A stretch of 64,000 bases of DNA from Solea solea (GCF_958295425.1 NC_081150.1:10973001-11037000); one strand, 5' to 3'; shown: positions 12,101-23,271, numbered from the stretch's first letter. The notes: generated by a model from the letters alone, not told the origin. Numbers and translations are program-made.

Positions 12101-14788
12101 AAACAAGCTTCATGAGCTAATGTGCTGCAAATTCAGAAATATCTACATAAATCTTTTCTTCAGAAAGCAAAAGCATGTGTCAAGAGAAGTTGCACCAAGG
12201 CTCTGTTTTAAGTTTGAGATGGGATTATGCTAACTCTCTTCAGGATCAATAGGATATCACCGGGTGCTCTCATTGCAAATTTAATATAACTCTGAATCAA
12301 CTCAGATGTCCTGCAGGCTTTAGACATGTGAGTAATGGGAGAAAGAGAAGGAATGGCCTGTCTATAATCCACATGTGGTAACAAACATCTGGGAGCAACA
12401 TGCATCTCAATGTACAACAGACATTTCACTAAGACACACCATGGGTGCTGTTGGGAGTTGTTTTACTTGATGCCAGACAACATTTTTGCATTTAAAACGC
12501 ATCAGCAAATTTTAATTTGAGTTTTCTTGACTGGTTAAGTGGGGTCACGATAGCAGGGACTTTTCTTTTAATCAAAAACCACAGATGATTGCACCTTATT
12601 GTACTAGGTGTCCAATGATTTGATTGTGTGGGCCAGAAACAGCTAATAGAAAATTGAGTTTACAAAATTTCAGTCCACATTAGACAGTTACGGACAAATG
12701 AGAGTCATGTCAATGATGGTAAAAGGTATGAGAAGGCTATTAAGCAATGCAGTGTGAAGAAAAGTCCAAAACTGTGGTCTAAAACTGGAGATTGAATTAC
12801 CATTGTTGTGAAAGTTGCTAAATGTGTCATGGTTGTTACAGATTGTCTTCTGAGAAGTTATTTGCCATCAATTCTGGAGAAATCAATATGCGCAATGATC
12901 AAATGTCCTAAAACTGTTGCGTGAGCCATTGATTCATTTCGTGAATTGGGTCCAGATACGTTCTTGTAAGCACTGAATGTGAAAATGACAAGTGATTCAT
13001 CTGTATATTTTAGTGTTTCTTTATATAATTAACAGTAATGATATTGTATGGTTTTATTTTCGCTGTAAAGTTTTGTTGATATTATTCAGTTAGAGGCAAT
13101 TCAGGATGAAGCAAATAACCATTAAGTGTTGACTTGGAGGTTTCTGGATTGCCGTTCAGGAAAAGCTCAAGTTCAAAGTTCAGGTTTGTTTGATCGTAAA
13201 AGAGCAGATGGCTACAACTTATTCCACAATTCCAACAAACCCATTCCAAATTATACACGCACATGGTGGCTCATGCTGGGCAAAAAGAAAATACACGTGG
13301 CTGCTTTCTTTCAGTAAACAGAGCAACTGAAAGCCTCCTTGTCCACACACTCCGCTTACTCAATTATGTCCCCATAACAGGCGGTAGACAAAAACAAGCA
13401 ATTAGTAGATGGAGGAGGCAGCGACATTAAGAGTTCCTGAATGAGGTCTATTGATGTGCAAAAATGTCATGCTTAGATTCCTGTGGCAACCATGGCAAAA
13501 TGGGGCCAGAAGAGACAGGAGAGCACAACAAATTAGTAGTGACAATAAGACAGAGAAAGAATAGCAGTCTGGCCCGGTTACTAACAATGTAGCGTCAACT
13601 GGGAGGAAGTAACAGTTCATTTGTGGATGTCTTGGAATGTGGCAGTGTAAACATCTCAGCAGGATTTAATTTGTGAGACCTTTCATAACATTTTGAAATG
13701 TGTGTTATAGTCTAAACACATGGGTTTAGTTGTAGCAAAATTATCACAATGCATTTTAGTGTTAATATGCATATTCTCTCGTCCTTCATTTGTGCGGCAT
13801 GTTTAATTCCGAGATGGGATTTTCTATATTAGATACTATTTAAAACAACAGGGAGGCTAATTTACTGATTAGAAATCGTGTTCAAAGTACAAAATTGAAT
13901 CAATCAACAGCTTAGTGATAACCCACTACATTAATTTCCTTAGTACTGAGTAGAACAGGTCAAGGAAAACAGCAAAATGGTATGGGTTTATAAAAGGATA
14001 AAGCTGATAATATTTGTTATTTTTACTGCCATGAATAAACCAAAACGCCAACAATGTGCTAGTATGTCTCTTTTCTTTCCAGCTGTGTTCTTTCAGCCCC
14101 AATTCAAACATGATAAAAGATAGAAAATAGTTTGGGATTATTAGCTGCAGTTAACCCACACTTGGAGCTCTAGGGAGTATTTATGGTGACAGGAAGGTGC
14201 ATGTGGGATAAATTTAAACTACATTAAACTTTCAGGTGTACCATACCAGGGAGGTGTGAATATAGTTTTAAAACAACAACACGGCTCGGTGGCTCCAAGT
14301 CAGACTTTAACCATGCGGACAATCCTCAATAGTAGACTCAATTAATTGTTGCACTTAAAAACTTAAAACGTTTGGGTTTGGGTTTTTTATTAACCTTTGC
14401 GAGATAGGATAGTTTGACATCAAATTCAAAATCATATTCATAATCACAACAGTTTATGTTACTGTGTAATTTGGTTTAAATTGAAGTATGTTGGCAGTGT
14501 GTGAATGTGGCAGAGGTTTGCACATTCTGTGTGCTTTTAATAGTTTATTACTTTCAATCAAGGTTATATCCTGACTATTAAAACACAAGGTGATTTTCTT
14601 ACCACCAACTCAGAGAACATGCCATCCAGTTCATCGTATCCTGGCATCGGCAGTGCCGGCTCCATGGCCTGCAGGGCGAAGTCCTCCCGCAGCCTGTAAG
14701 TGATCTCCGGGTGATCGCTGCTGTTAAAACAGCAGAAGATGAAAGAGAGGCCCCCGCGGCCACCGCCCCCACGCTTCCGAGGAGCCAT
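30..14788 (-). CDS. daam1: daam1 (formin DAAM1), 19 coding exons, 3' end outside window
   Basis: Dishevelled-associated activator of morphogenesis 1, a Diaphanous-related formin. In the known family it links Wnt/Dishevelled signalling to RhoA and uses FH1 (profilin-actin) and FH2 (barbed-end nucleation and elongation) to build unbranched actin in the cytoplasm. The sequence shows 19 exons with GT-AG borders and matching phases, totalling 2392 bases (797 codons plus 1 base) without a stop. Domains in order: N-terminal basic segment and GTPase-binding/armadillo (GBD/FH3) region, residues about 30-430; coiled coil about 440-520; FH1 about 525-600 with proline runs of 8 and 10; FH2 from about 605. 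Near-identity to human DAAM1 (for example [32 protein letters not shown]) separates it from DAAM2. The C-terminal part of FH2 and the DAD lie beyond base 1. Whether this is the a or b teleost copy cannot be told here. Confidence 0.97.
119..813 (-). other. daam1 intron between exons 18 and 19
   Basis: A 695-base intron, AT-rich, with a 17-base poly-A run on the plus strand at 684-700. No other feature is seen. Confidence 0.85.
814..920 (-). CDS. daam1: daam1 coding exon 18 (residues 733-768), FH2
   Basis: A 107-base exon encoding [20 protein letters not shown] then [15 protein letters not shown]. It is nearly identical to human FH2 at this position. The donor is GTATCG. Confidence 0.95.
1242..1299. 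repeat. Short tandem duplication, 33-base period
   Basis: TTCATCATTGTGTTTTTAAC CTTTA occurs at 1242-1266 and again at 1275-1299 without change. Confidence 0.9.
1354..1411. repeat. Retroposon-like tail (GAATCA/ACTTTATT type)
   Basis: CAGAATCAGAATCC followed by ATACTTTATTTATC and GAGGGAAATTAGG is a pattern seen many times in teleost genomes, usually as the 3' remnant of a non-LTR retroposon. The family name is not certain. Confidence 0.55.
2204..2288 (-). CDS. daam1: daam1 coding exon 17 (residues 704-732), FH2
   Basis: An 85-base exon encoding [20 protein letters not shown] then LPKDMLEQ, helical FH2 core. The acceptor is TTCTGTAG and the donor GTACCA. Confidence 0.95.
2385..2482 (-). CDS. 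daam1: daam1 coding exon 16 (residues 672-704), FH2
   Basis: A 98-base exon encoding [20 protein letters not shown] then [12 protein letters not shown]. Human has three extra residues (KEADAIDDTLSSKLKVKEL), so the linker is slightly shorter here. The donor is GTGAGT. Confidence 0.95.
2842..2871 (-). CDS. daam1: daam1 coding exon 15, 30-base microexon (residues 662-671)
   Basis: This exon encodes only [10 protein letters not shown] (human DFFVNSNSKQ) between acceptor ATTTTAG and donor GTGAGT. It is phase 0-0, so skipping it removes ten residues from the FH2 linker without a frameshift. I recall that the same ten residues are absent from a known human DAAM1 isoform, so it is probably an alternative microexon here too. 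Confidence 0.92.
2872..3758 (-). other. daam1 intron upstream of the microexon
   Basis: An 887-base intron between exon 14 and the 30-base microexon. It contains a tetranucleotide repeat (2997-3018). No coding sequence is seen. Enhancer motifs that would support microexon inclusion could lie near 2872-2980 but none is diagnostic. Confidence 0.8.
2997..3018. repeat. (ATGA)n microsatellite
   Basis: About five tandem ATGA units in the intron upstream of the daam1 microexon. Confidence 0.9.
3759..3866 (-). CDS. daam1: daam1 coding exon 14 (residues 626-661), FH2
   Basis: A 108-base, phase 0-0 exon encoding [20 protein letters not shown] then [16 protein letters not shown]. This is the FH2 lasso/linker region. 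The donor is GTACTG. Confidence 0.95.
3946..4257 (-). CDS. daam1: daam1 coding exon 13 (residues 522-625), FH1
   Basis: A 312-base exon starting [11 protein letters not shown]. It carries proline runs of 8 and 10 residues spaced by GGMM and GG, then ends in [19 protein letters not shown], the start of FH2. FH1 binds profilin-actin. The GC-rich codons make the complementary strand look like a poly-glycine ORF, which is only a shadow. Confidence 0.95.
4258..4964 (-). other. daam1 intron between exons 12 and 13
   Basis: A 707-base AT-rich intron just upstream of the FH1 exon. I see nothing else in it. Confidence 0.85.
4965..5152 (-). CDS. daam1: daam1 coding exon 12 (residues 459-521), coiled coil
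   Basis: A 188-base exon encoding [20 protein letters not shown] through [10 protein letters not shown]. It is rich in K, E and heptad leucines, as expected of the DAAM1 coiled coil. The donor is GTACGT. Confidence 0.96.
5237..5295 (-). CDS. daam1: daam1 coding exon 11 (residues 439-459)
   Basis: A 59-base exon encoding [19 protein letters not shown], the start of the coiled coil. It is identical to human over most of its length. The donor is GTGAGT. Confidence 0.95.
5428..5566 (-). CDS. daam1: daam1 coding exon 10 (residues 393-439)
   Basis: A 139-base exon encoding [20 protein letters not shown] and [20 protein letters not shown]. It joins the FH3 region to the coiled coil. The acceptor CTGCAG sits close to the exon; the donor is GTAAGT. 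Confidence 0.95.
5567..6152 (-). other. daam1 intron between exons 9 and 10
   Basis: A 586-base AT-rich intron with several short A and T runs and no other recognisable content. Confidence 0.85.
6153..6270 (-). CDS. daam1: daam1 coding exon 9 (residues 354-393)
   Basis: A 118-base exon encoding [20 protein letters not shown] then [19 protein letters not shown], near the end of the FH3 region. The donor is GTGAGT. Confidence 0.96.
6370..6436 (-). CDS. daam1: daam1 coding exon 8 (residues 331-353)
   Basis: A 67-base exon encoding [20 protein letters not shown] plus ES. Human reads [20 protein letters not shown]. The acceptor CTCTCAG and donor GTAAGT keep phase with both neighbours. Confidence 0.95.
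6673..6776 (-). CDS. daam1: daam1 coding exon 7 (residues 297-331)
   Basis: A 104-base exon encoding [20 protein letters not shown] followed by [14 protein letters not shown] and two bases of arginine. It is part of the FH3 region and matches human [18 protein letters not shown]. Confidence 0.96.
6892..7002 (-). CDS. daam1: daam1 coding exon 6 (residues 260-296)
   Basis: A 111-base, phase 0-0 exon encoding [17 protein letters not shown] and then [20 protein letters not shown]. This is part of the FH3 armadillo region. The donor is GTGAGT. Confidence 0.96.
7111..7444 (-). CDS. daam1: daam1 coding exon 5 (residues 148-259)
   Basis: The largest daam1 exon here (334 bases) encodes [10 protein letters not shown] through ERTRFQ. 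It forms most of the armadillo-like FH3/DID region that binds the C-terminal DAD in the autoinhibited formin. Conserved blocks are [20 protein letters not shown] and [12 protein letters not shown]. The donor is GTGGGT. Confidence 0.97.
7445..8407 (-). other. daam1 introns flanking exon 4
   Basis: Two introns (7445-7901 and 7997-8407) surround the 95-base exon 4. The second contains a very AT-rich block at about 8155-8240. Nothing else is seen. Confidence 0.85.
7902..7996 (-). CDS. daam1: daam1 coding exon 4 (residues 117-148)
   Basis: This 95-base exon reads [20 protein letters not shown] followed by [11 protein letters not shown], ending in two bases of an arginine codon. It is too short for a simple ORF scan but is clear by homology and by correct phase with both neighbours. 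The acceptor is TTCCACAG and the donor GTGCAC. Confidence 0.95.
8408..8479 (-). CDS. daam1: daam1 coding exon 3 (residues 93-116)
   Basis: A 72-base exon, phase 0-0, encoding [20 protein letters not shown] plus SMAA. It matches the human GBD segment closely. The acceptor is TGATTTTCAG and the donor GTAAGT. Confidence 0.96.
8480..11895 (-). other. daam1 intron between exons 2 and 3
   Basis: A 3.4 kb intron. It has a 16-base T run (9497-9512) and an AT-rich block near 10060-10350. The stretch at about 8820-9300 is of balanced composition and non-repetitive, with ATTAAG and TAATTGG homeodomain-type words, so it could be a conserved non-coding element; this is only an impression. Short ORFs here match nothing I recognise. 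Confidence 0.7.
11896..11985 (-). CDS. daam1: daam1 coding exon 2 (residues 63-92)
   Basis: This 90-base, phase 0-0 exon encodes [20 protein letters not shown] followed by [10 protein letters not shown], almost identical to human DAAM1. It belongs to the N-terminal GTPase-binding region. The acceptor is TTTTGCAG and the donor is GTAAAA. Confidence 0.96.
11986..14602 (-). other. daam1 intron between exons 1 and 2
   Basis: A 2.6 kb AT-rich intron with no recognisable exon or repeat family. The segment at 13740-13840 contains ATGCATATT octamer-like words and is non-repetitive. Confidence 0.75.
14603..14788 (-). CDS. daam1: daam1 coding exon 1 (residues 1-62)
   Basis: The start is ATG at 14788-14786, followed by [13 protein letters not shown] and the FIFCCF segment typical of DAAM1. 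The donor GTAAGA follows FSELV at 14602. Human DAAM1 has two extra residues in the RLRNDSNFALQ stretch, where this gene reads RLREDFALQ. The exon is in phase 0 at its 3' end and 186 bases long. A glycine-rich expansion of a few residues near the N-terminus is the main difference from human. Confidence 0.96.
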
Positions 14789-14892
14789 GGCTGACCGATG
14801 CTTCCACCTGGTTAGGTAGGGAGGGTGGGAGGCTCCCTCAGAGCCTCTTTACAGCCTCCTCCACCTCAGAATTTGGCCTCCGTCAGAGAGCA
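14789..14892 (-). other. daam1: Probable daam1 5' UTR part of the first coding exon
   Basis: Upstream of the ATG a pyrimidine-rich tract ends in TCCACAG at 14899-14893, a good splice acceptor. That would make 14892-14789 an untranslated leader joined to an upstream non-coding exon. Mammalian DAAM1 also has its start codon in the second exon. No transcript evidence is available here. Confidence 0.6.
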
Positions 14893-16117
14893 CTGTGGAC
14901 ACAGTGAAGGGACACGATGAGTTTGCAGCACAAACACAAATCAAGTCTCACACAGTGGGGTGACGTCTTCATCACATGGGTTTATGATTTTAAACTGGTG
15001 TTCCCAAAAATCAATCACAGAAGCAGAACTTTTCCAGAGACGAATAAACAATAGAAAATAATAAGGTCCATAAATAAGACATATTTATTTGGATGGCATT
15101 AGTTGCAGAGAGTTGCTTTTCACTTAAAAGAAATTGAAGCCTACAAGCAATGACCTAGAGGTAAATTACATCTTGCCGTAGTGCAATTAGACGAACATCA
15201 AACTTATCCAAGCTATGACGCGTGGCCACTTACAACCTGAACCTCTGCTCTTGGTAACGGTTAACAATAATGACGGGTCATCATTTTTGAGGGAAAACGA
15301 CAACAAACTGAATCAGTGAGGGCAAACATTGAGATATTTAATTATATCTTTCACTCAACAGTGTGGTGTAATGTTTGAAATGGAGACCATAATTTGGCAG
15401 GATTAGAGTCTCCAGACCTTTTCATCCCTCCTTGCCATTCAGCGTCCTCTTAAAACCTAACGAGTAATGATTAGTGCTTACAATGGCCGTGGTGAGAGGT
15501 GTGTCTGGCCTTATGTTGCTTTGTGAAAAGAGGAAACACAGTCCTCATAATGAAACCCCAGAGATGGTGGGGAAGTAGTGTGTATAAATGATATTTGCAA
15601 CATTTGGAGGCAGCATCACATGACGTTTTCCCTCCAGGCTGTCTGACACAAGAGACATGATTACATATTTGGTTTGTTCTCCGACAGCTGTAATTTTACC
15701 AGCAATGTAGTCAATGTGTGCAATCCTGTCGTACTCTTGCACCGCCAACCCAGCCTCCATATGAAAGATAAAAATACATGGAGATCAGCTGTCGTAACAT
15801 AAACAGCATTGCTGAGGAGGGATAAGTACATTGCAGAAGGTTTTGCCCCAATAGGTGAAGTACTAATGAGCCTGACATGATTTGTACACATTAACAATGC
15901 ATTGCTGATTTCAAAGCGGAGCCATGTAGTATTTTTACCCTGATTTAACTTCCGAGTCATTTTCTTGGTTAAATGGCTTGTTGTGGGGAGATTGGGGGCT
16001 GTCTCCACTCCCCCTACAGTCTTTTAGCGGAAAACCAGCCTTGCAAGATCAGGGCTGTCAACCAGGATTCCTCAGATTTAGGAGGTTTCGCGAGAAACAC
16101 AAATTATTTTACGGCAC

Positions 16118-16135
16118 CACACACACACACACACA
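16118..16135. repeat. (CA)n microsatellite
   Basis: Nine CA units followed by ATATCATGG. Confidence 0.9.
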
Positions 16136-16281
16136 TATCATGGCAGAGCCGAGAAAAAGAAGCAGAGAAAATCATTGTCGGAGGAAGCGGGGAAGAGGAA
16201 ACAACTGTGTGACCGAGCGAGGGGCCAGATCCAGATCACATGACAGCATGCCATGTCACGTATCAAGCTTTAGAGTTAGAC

Positions 16282-16331
16282 GATAGATAGATAGATAGAT
16301 AGATGAACTTTATTGATTCCAAAACTAGAAG
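16282..16331. repeat. GATA repeat with retroposon-like tail
   Basis: (GATA) about 5.5 units at 16282-16304 run into TGAACTTTATTGATTCC. The combination of a GATA/ATAG repeat with CTTTATTGATYCC is typical of the 3' end of a fish non-LTR element. Confidence 0.55.
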
Positions 16332-19300
16332 GTTCCTTAATTAAATATGTGCTAACCAGCAGCATCTTAAGCAGCTTAACTAAAACTACTGCAGTGCAGC
16401 CTCGCAGAGCTACTAGCATGGATCCAGTTTAATTTTACAAGCCTCCCTCATCTTTTCAGGATACTTTGACCAGGGACCAGACAGAACTCTATGTAGAACA
16501 TATGGTCTCTGGTTACAGCGATCCACACGCTGACAGTGACAGCTTAGTTCGCTGCTAAACCTAAAACTTGACGTTAGGACAAGCCATTTGTCGAAGCATA
16601 GTACTGTGGAAAACAAAATCAGATCTGATTCATGACAAACTAATTTGTACAAATACACAGTAAGAGTAAGAGAGGAGACAGACGTAGTGTGTGTAATCTG
16701 AGCTACTGGCTCAACTCCAAGCAAGAACAATGGACATGATAATAAGTGCACTAGACTCCTCTGCTTGTTAGACGAATAAAGATGTGATGTCCAGACATCC
16801 ACGAGGACACTGTTGTCAGCATGTCACAAAAACAGCACTACAGTCTCTCCTTGCTGGGACCAGAGGTGCAATGCCAAGCATCATAAACCACAGAGAGGCC
16901 GTGCTGACCTGCAAGAATTTCTGGACGTCTCCTCTCTGTGACCGAAAGCCCGCTGAACATAACCACATTCACTTGACCTTTCCCAATATTTCCTATGAGT
17001 CCAAGGCTTCGCCCAGAAAGAATGCATCATATGCAACACGATGCATTTCTAAATTCAACCTGGTCTGGTTGAGTCCCTCTTCTTAGCTGTGCTCTTCCAA
17101 AAGGGAAAATGAGGACATTTCCTTAGGCAAGTTTGTCTAAATAGAGTCAACCCATAAAAAGTAACTTTTGTGGTCTGCTAAATAAAGCCTGATGCCATCA
17201 CTGTCCTATTTCAGTCATTTCTTTGGTTCATCTGTTTCCTCTATCTAGCAACTGTACTTTTTAACATGTGGTCACGATTTAAGTATGCCAGAGAATCAAG
17301 AAATATTCATTAATTTTCACCAAAATAAATCCTTCAATTTTCCGACACCAGCAGACTGAAAACAGGCAAATCCTAAAACACGAACACACAATGGTGATTT
17401 GCCATTTAACAATTGAATAGTTTTTCTAAGGCAAACTGGGATTAAGAAAAAGTGGTGCAATCATATTGCACATCAGGCACACATCCATTTTCATATTTTG
17501 ACTGTTGGAGGCAAACAAACCAGTAAATTATCTGATCAAACTGTCTACAGTAATGACAGCCATATTTATTTCATTACTAGATTAATGACACTTTTCTAAA
17601 TAAAGACAGCTTGTGTATAAATATATACATGACAAAGCTTATTGCATGAACACGGACAGGGTGCATAAGGTAAAATGTGGGATAGAGTACACAGCAGCTC
17701 TGTCTACAAACACACACTGAATATTTATTTTGACACATCCTTGACTTTTTCAAACAGACTACCAGAGGCCGCCGCAGCAGCAGCCATTTGGCATCATGCT
17801 CGCCATCTATTCTACGGTGAAGGGAAGAAGTGATTCAAAGCACTCTTTGACCATATTAGTCCACAGAGCTGCCCATCTTTTCCATTTGCTCACGCAGCCA
17901 TAAACTTTGTATATACCCCTGAGCCAGAGATGGACAGCGTTGGTCCCCTGGACACCTGGACACCTGTGCCACATGTACAAAGACGCGGAGCACAGAGGCA
18001 AAGACGGGACAAGCATAAGGTTTGAAAATGCAAATTTTCTTTCAAACAATACAATTACATGACGTGAGAAGAGACAAATTCTTGTGTTAGACTGACTAAA
18101 ACCAGACTTTTAAAATACACGTTAGTCCAAATGAAATTGTTCTAAATTGAATTTCTAAAAGAGCTTGAAATGCTAACTAGCTGCCAGCTAAATCTGAAAC
18201 AGCCTAGTACTAATGAGCTGAAAGGGGGCATATCAATAAATGTATTCCCCACTAGTGCTCTCATACTGGGACAGGGATAATAGTCCAATTAAACAGCGGA
18301 GTCGAGGGACAACTGAAGCTAGCTTTAACTGTGCACGGAAACGTACCGAGTGCAAAGAAAACGTTGTGTTAGCACTATAAATGTTAACCTGTGAGACTCT
18401 GACAATAACCCTCAGATGTTTTCTGTCAGACGGTCAAGGTTGACAACATAACAGAGGCCTGTTGGAACAAGAGGACATTCCTCTCATATTCAGGTGAGTC
18501 TTGTGACCCTGAGCAACACCCATACAACAACACCTTCCACCGTAACCTGCTCTAAAATAGAGGAAACACGGACCTCAAATGTTATCCGATGATGCAAAAT
18601 GAAGGGTTATTTCTAAGAATGACTTGGCACGTTTAAAATGTTAACAGTCTGCAAGATGCTGATGATAACACAACGTAACAGCTGCACTTTTCCATATTAT
18701 AAAGAAGAATGATGTTTATACTGACTCAAATCCACTCCTGGACAGCACTGGAGAAACATCGTGGCTTGTGTAGGCTGCTGTTTACAGTACAAGGCAGATT
18801 CTTTACAACTTCTTTGATTCATAGACATACAGTAATTAAACCACCCGCACATGTCCACTCAAACACTCCCCTCTTTGTCTGAAGGAAATTTCTCTTCTTG
18901 GATAGCTTTATTGTTTTCTTGCCCATGTGGTTTGGCGGGTGACCTGGCGCGAGTCCAGAGTGTAAAAAGAATCCCAGTGTTTGTACAGCGAGTGTGAGCC
19001 TGTGTTCGGTGCCTGCCCTAAGATCTGCCCCATCACGACCTGTTGAACTGTCAGGTCTGCTGGAGAAAAGGCAGAAGTCGAGAGGAGCATCTTAAGCTAA
19101 ACACAGGGACATGCTCACGTTACTCAACATGTGCGAAGAGTTATGGAGAACAGAGATGGAGAATTCAAGTAAACCGAACATTTTTCTTCTAGCTGTCGTC
19201 TTCTACCTTTGCCAAGGTCTTCTTTATTTCACTTTTCAGTTTTATTTAGACTCCTTTGTTGTTAAACATGGAATGAAACTTCACACCGTGGAAACAATGT

Positions 19301-19561
19301 GAGCTTGAGTTATAATCTCTAATTGTCCAATAACTGTGCCAATAGCAGTGACATTGTGGTAGGACATTTAAGGTGTTGGTGTCCAAAAACAGAAGCAGCT
19401 AACAAAATTGAATTTTTAGACAAAAAAAAAAAGAAGCTATTCTTAAAATGCATCTCTGTCATTATTTTGCCTGCCATTAAATAATAGCTAATTTATCAAT
19501 ACGAACAGATCAAAATCAAGCTGATGCTAATAACCCGACATGTGCCTGACTTGGAGCAGGG

Positions 19562-19761
19562 NNNNNNNNNNNNNNNNNNNNNNNNNNNNNNNNNNNNNNN
19601 NNNNNNNNNNNNNNNNNNNNNNNNNNNNNNNNNNNNNNNNNNNNNNNNNNNNNNNNNNNNNNNNNNNNNNNNNNNNNNNNNNNNNNNNNNNNNNNNNNNN
19701 NNNNNNNNNNNNNNNNNNNNNNNNNNNNNNNNNNNNNNNNNNNNNNNNNNNNNNNNNNNNN
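19562..19761. other. Assembly gap, 200 N
   Basis: Exactly 200 ambiguous bases, so probably an estimated or fixed-size scaffold gap inside the inferred daam1 intron 1. Confidence 0.99.
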
Positions 19762-22700
19762 CCAAAAAAGAAAAAAACTAAATGCTACTGGTCAAAGTGA
19801 ACAAAGTGAACTCATCCATCAATTATCCAAGTTGCCTGGAAAAATGCTTGTGTTTTCATGCTACAAATGTGTTTCAAATTGTCTGTTTAGCAATGATACA
19901 AATGGCACAGTGGTGCCTGATTGTCTTGCACAGCTGGGGAGCATGCATGGTGCTCCTTCTGCCAATTACTTAATGGAGCCCTAAGTACACATGAGTAAAC
20001 ACATGAGTAAACACATGCACACATGGGGTTATATATACACACATCAGAACATAACTTGGCTACGATTGAAATGCTGACTGGCAGGTTAAGAGGAGATTAA
20101 GATCAATCACGCCTTAGCTGTGGCCACTCAGGCAAACTGACAGCCGTCAAAACTGTCCTCAGTGTGGAAGCAGCAGTGTCACGGCAGCAGAGCTGATGTG
20201 TGTGGTTATGTGCATTTACATTACAGGATTATGTGTCAAGATATGACAAAGGCATTGCCTCTGGAGGTCACATGGTGGAGGGTGTTGTGATGGCGCTCAG
20301 ATTACAGGATTAACATACACAGATGTACAGAAAGGGATTACAGACAAAGGAAGATTTTATTCCACCTCTATTTAAAAAAAAAACAAAAAAAAAACAACCT
20401 ATATATTTGTGAACTGCATGAACTTCAGCAAATCCTAAAGTTACTCAATAGTATTCACTTAGTCATTCATCACGGTAAAGCAAAACATTCTGGTCCTACT
20501 TTCTTGGATGTAAGGATATATTGGAAGCGTCTGCTTCATATCATTTTAAACTCAATGTCTTTGGACTTCTCACAAAACAAACATCTACTGGGCCATGGAA
20601 AAATGTTGATGGACATTTTTGTCACACTTCACAGACTAAACAATTAATCAAAGAAGTGGAATAATAGTCTGTTTTCAGTCAATTATTGTTGCATTGTAAT
20701 GCTGCCCAACATCCAGATCATTATGACAACTGGAAACATATTTAACATTAATGGAGCCCTTTACAAATCCAAACTTCTCTCTTCCCTGTGTGCTCAAGAT
20801 TACTTGTACACGCCATGCCATGCCCAAATAATACTGTGTGCTCAGTTCAACTCACAAACAGTGCACGGACTGCTGTATCCTAATACAGGAAACTCTATTG
20901 GCCTTGTCACAAAGAGATAATCGAGTTGTTGTCCTCGTGGTATCATGGTCACAGTCTGTGGTGGCAGATTTGTTCAAGAACGGCCCCTGTGTGTCTGTGG
21001 CAGACCTGTTTTCAACCGACAATGTGAATAATCTGGTCACAAATTGACATAAAACAGGAAGAGATATAGAAGATAAAATCTGCGATACAGGTAGACTGAC
21101 AGAGTGTGTTTGTTCATCACACAACACTGAATGTTCCATCAGTAGATTCTGTGATAAAAATGAGTTGTTGACGTGTTTAGCCTGGGAGGTCACTGCATTA
21201 TTTCATCAACAAAGGGCGACGCAAATGCTGACAGACACAATATTTGTCAGTTAAGTTGCTTTGTTGCTTGGGAAAGATTCAATCACTAGTGAATCTAATT
21301 TGTGGTCCCTTCTAGCTTTTTACAAGCTTTTCTTCCCATAAGAGACGCCGCAATTTTTTTTTTAAAACGCTGGAAAAGGTCTGTTTAATGGCAGCCTCAC
21401 CATGTGTTGTGTTGTGATGTCATAAATTGTTGCATTTTTTGCAGCAATTTATAGATTTTAAACTATAAAGACACTACTTGAATGTTTTGGACACATTTGC
21501 ATCCGTCAACAATGGACTGTTCTAGACCTTTTGTATTGTCTTTTTCTTTCTTTATATGAATGAACAACAGCACAGAGCAAAAAAATGTCTATTTAGGGGG
21601 GGAGTGTGCGGCTAAAATGTAGGGAGGACAGAGATTAAAAAGCAGGTTAAAAGGCTGTTGCTCTTTTGCACAGGCAAGGTTGCTTAACTTGTTCTGCAGA
21701 TAGACTCTCCAACCCCCCACTCTTAACATGTTAGCATTCTTCCTCGGGTCAACCCTTCAAGTGGAGGTTAGACTTGGGGCAAAGAAAGAAACTCCTCAAA
21801 CGTGTGACATTATCCTTTCAATGGTTTGAGCTCATTCATCAGGTTTCAGTTTATTGGCTGTGTTCCAAAAAAAATCATCACTCAGCATATATGTTTGAAT
21901 GTTAGCTACGTGCCTGTTTCACAGCCGCAGCTTGATTGCAATGATCTGTAGTTTTCATGCAGGATCGAGTTTGAATTATGAATCACAATCTTTCTGAATC
22001 AGAAGATGCCAGAGCCTCTGATTCCTGTCACCATCATTCAGCATCAAGACTTTTGGTTAATTTCTGAATGACGATGTCTTTCAGAATTGTTCAATTTTCC
22101 AAAGATAAAATGGAAAATCAGTCAAAAGGGCTTTTAAAGTAAGTGGTCTGTTCATCATACATCATACTGCAACTGCATAATGACTGTTTATAAGACAACA
22201 ATTACAAAACCCACAGCCATTATTGTACTGTGCTAACACTACTTAACTTGATATTGACTGGTAACAACATGGCAATCCACTTATGATGGAAGAAAGCAAG
22301 GATTTGCAAACATATTCACCATCAAATATTTATACTAAATTTGGCATAATTGACGGTGGCTTAAAGTAATACTTGGAGAGTTGTGTGTTGTTGGTGTCTG
22401 ATTTCAGTACAACTAGCTACAGCCGTTTTAGCAAAATTTTCACTCGGTAGAACTCAGTGTAATATACATGGTGACCAGGACACTCCTTTGTTTGAACAGC
22501 CTGGAAAAACAGAAAACAATTGAGTCTTCACAAAAATCCAGTTCAGTTTCTTGAGACCAAAACATTTGCTCTGTGGCAGCTTAGGTCTGCTTGTGTGAAG
22601 GAATAACAAATGTATGTTTTAAAAAAGCGTAATACTGAAGAGTATCTGACAGCAAGATAAAGCAGTGAAAATGTTTTAAATATAGCGCACACTTCAAGTG

Positions 22701-23271
22701 ATTCTGGATTTTTTTATGTGGCTATATTTTTGCTGCAAGGCTCATCCTCAGCTGTACATGACTCAGCTTCTGAACCAACAATCCAACCTGCATTTCCAAC
22801 ATCCAGTTTAAAAATTAATACATTTGAGAGATGCTGGGTGGTGTCAGCACATGATGGATAATGACCTGAAAGAACTGTATTGATTTTCTTTCCTAAAAAA
22901 TTATTGACTGAACTCCTCATTAACCAAGACACAGTAAGTCCTTGACTATTGGCAGGAAGAAAGAAAATCAGTAGATCAATCAAGTGAGATCCAGTATATG
23001 TCTGCGCGTTAATGTCAAATAAACTGTGGGGACTTAAAAAGAAAAATCCACCATATGTCTTCATCATGATCTCTGCCTCAGTGCAGCGGAACAACAATCA
23101 TTACATGCTCTGTGCAACCGAGTTCAATCTAATATTAGTCACAAATGTACGTCTGTGTAGTCAATCAGACAAACTCTCAGATCATTAATAATGAGGTTGG
23201 AGGACGCTGTAATCTCTTCCAGGATACCCCAAGCTGCAGCCTGTCCTTCAAAGATCCCTACCTCTTCCTCA

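Noticed and set aside
19496..19800. ORFs running through the N gap
   Set aside because: They are open only because the bases are unknown.
22714..23097. 127-codon minus-strand ORF in daam1 intron 1
   Set aside because: No recognisable domain or splice context; length is within chance expectation.
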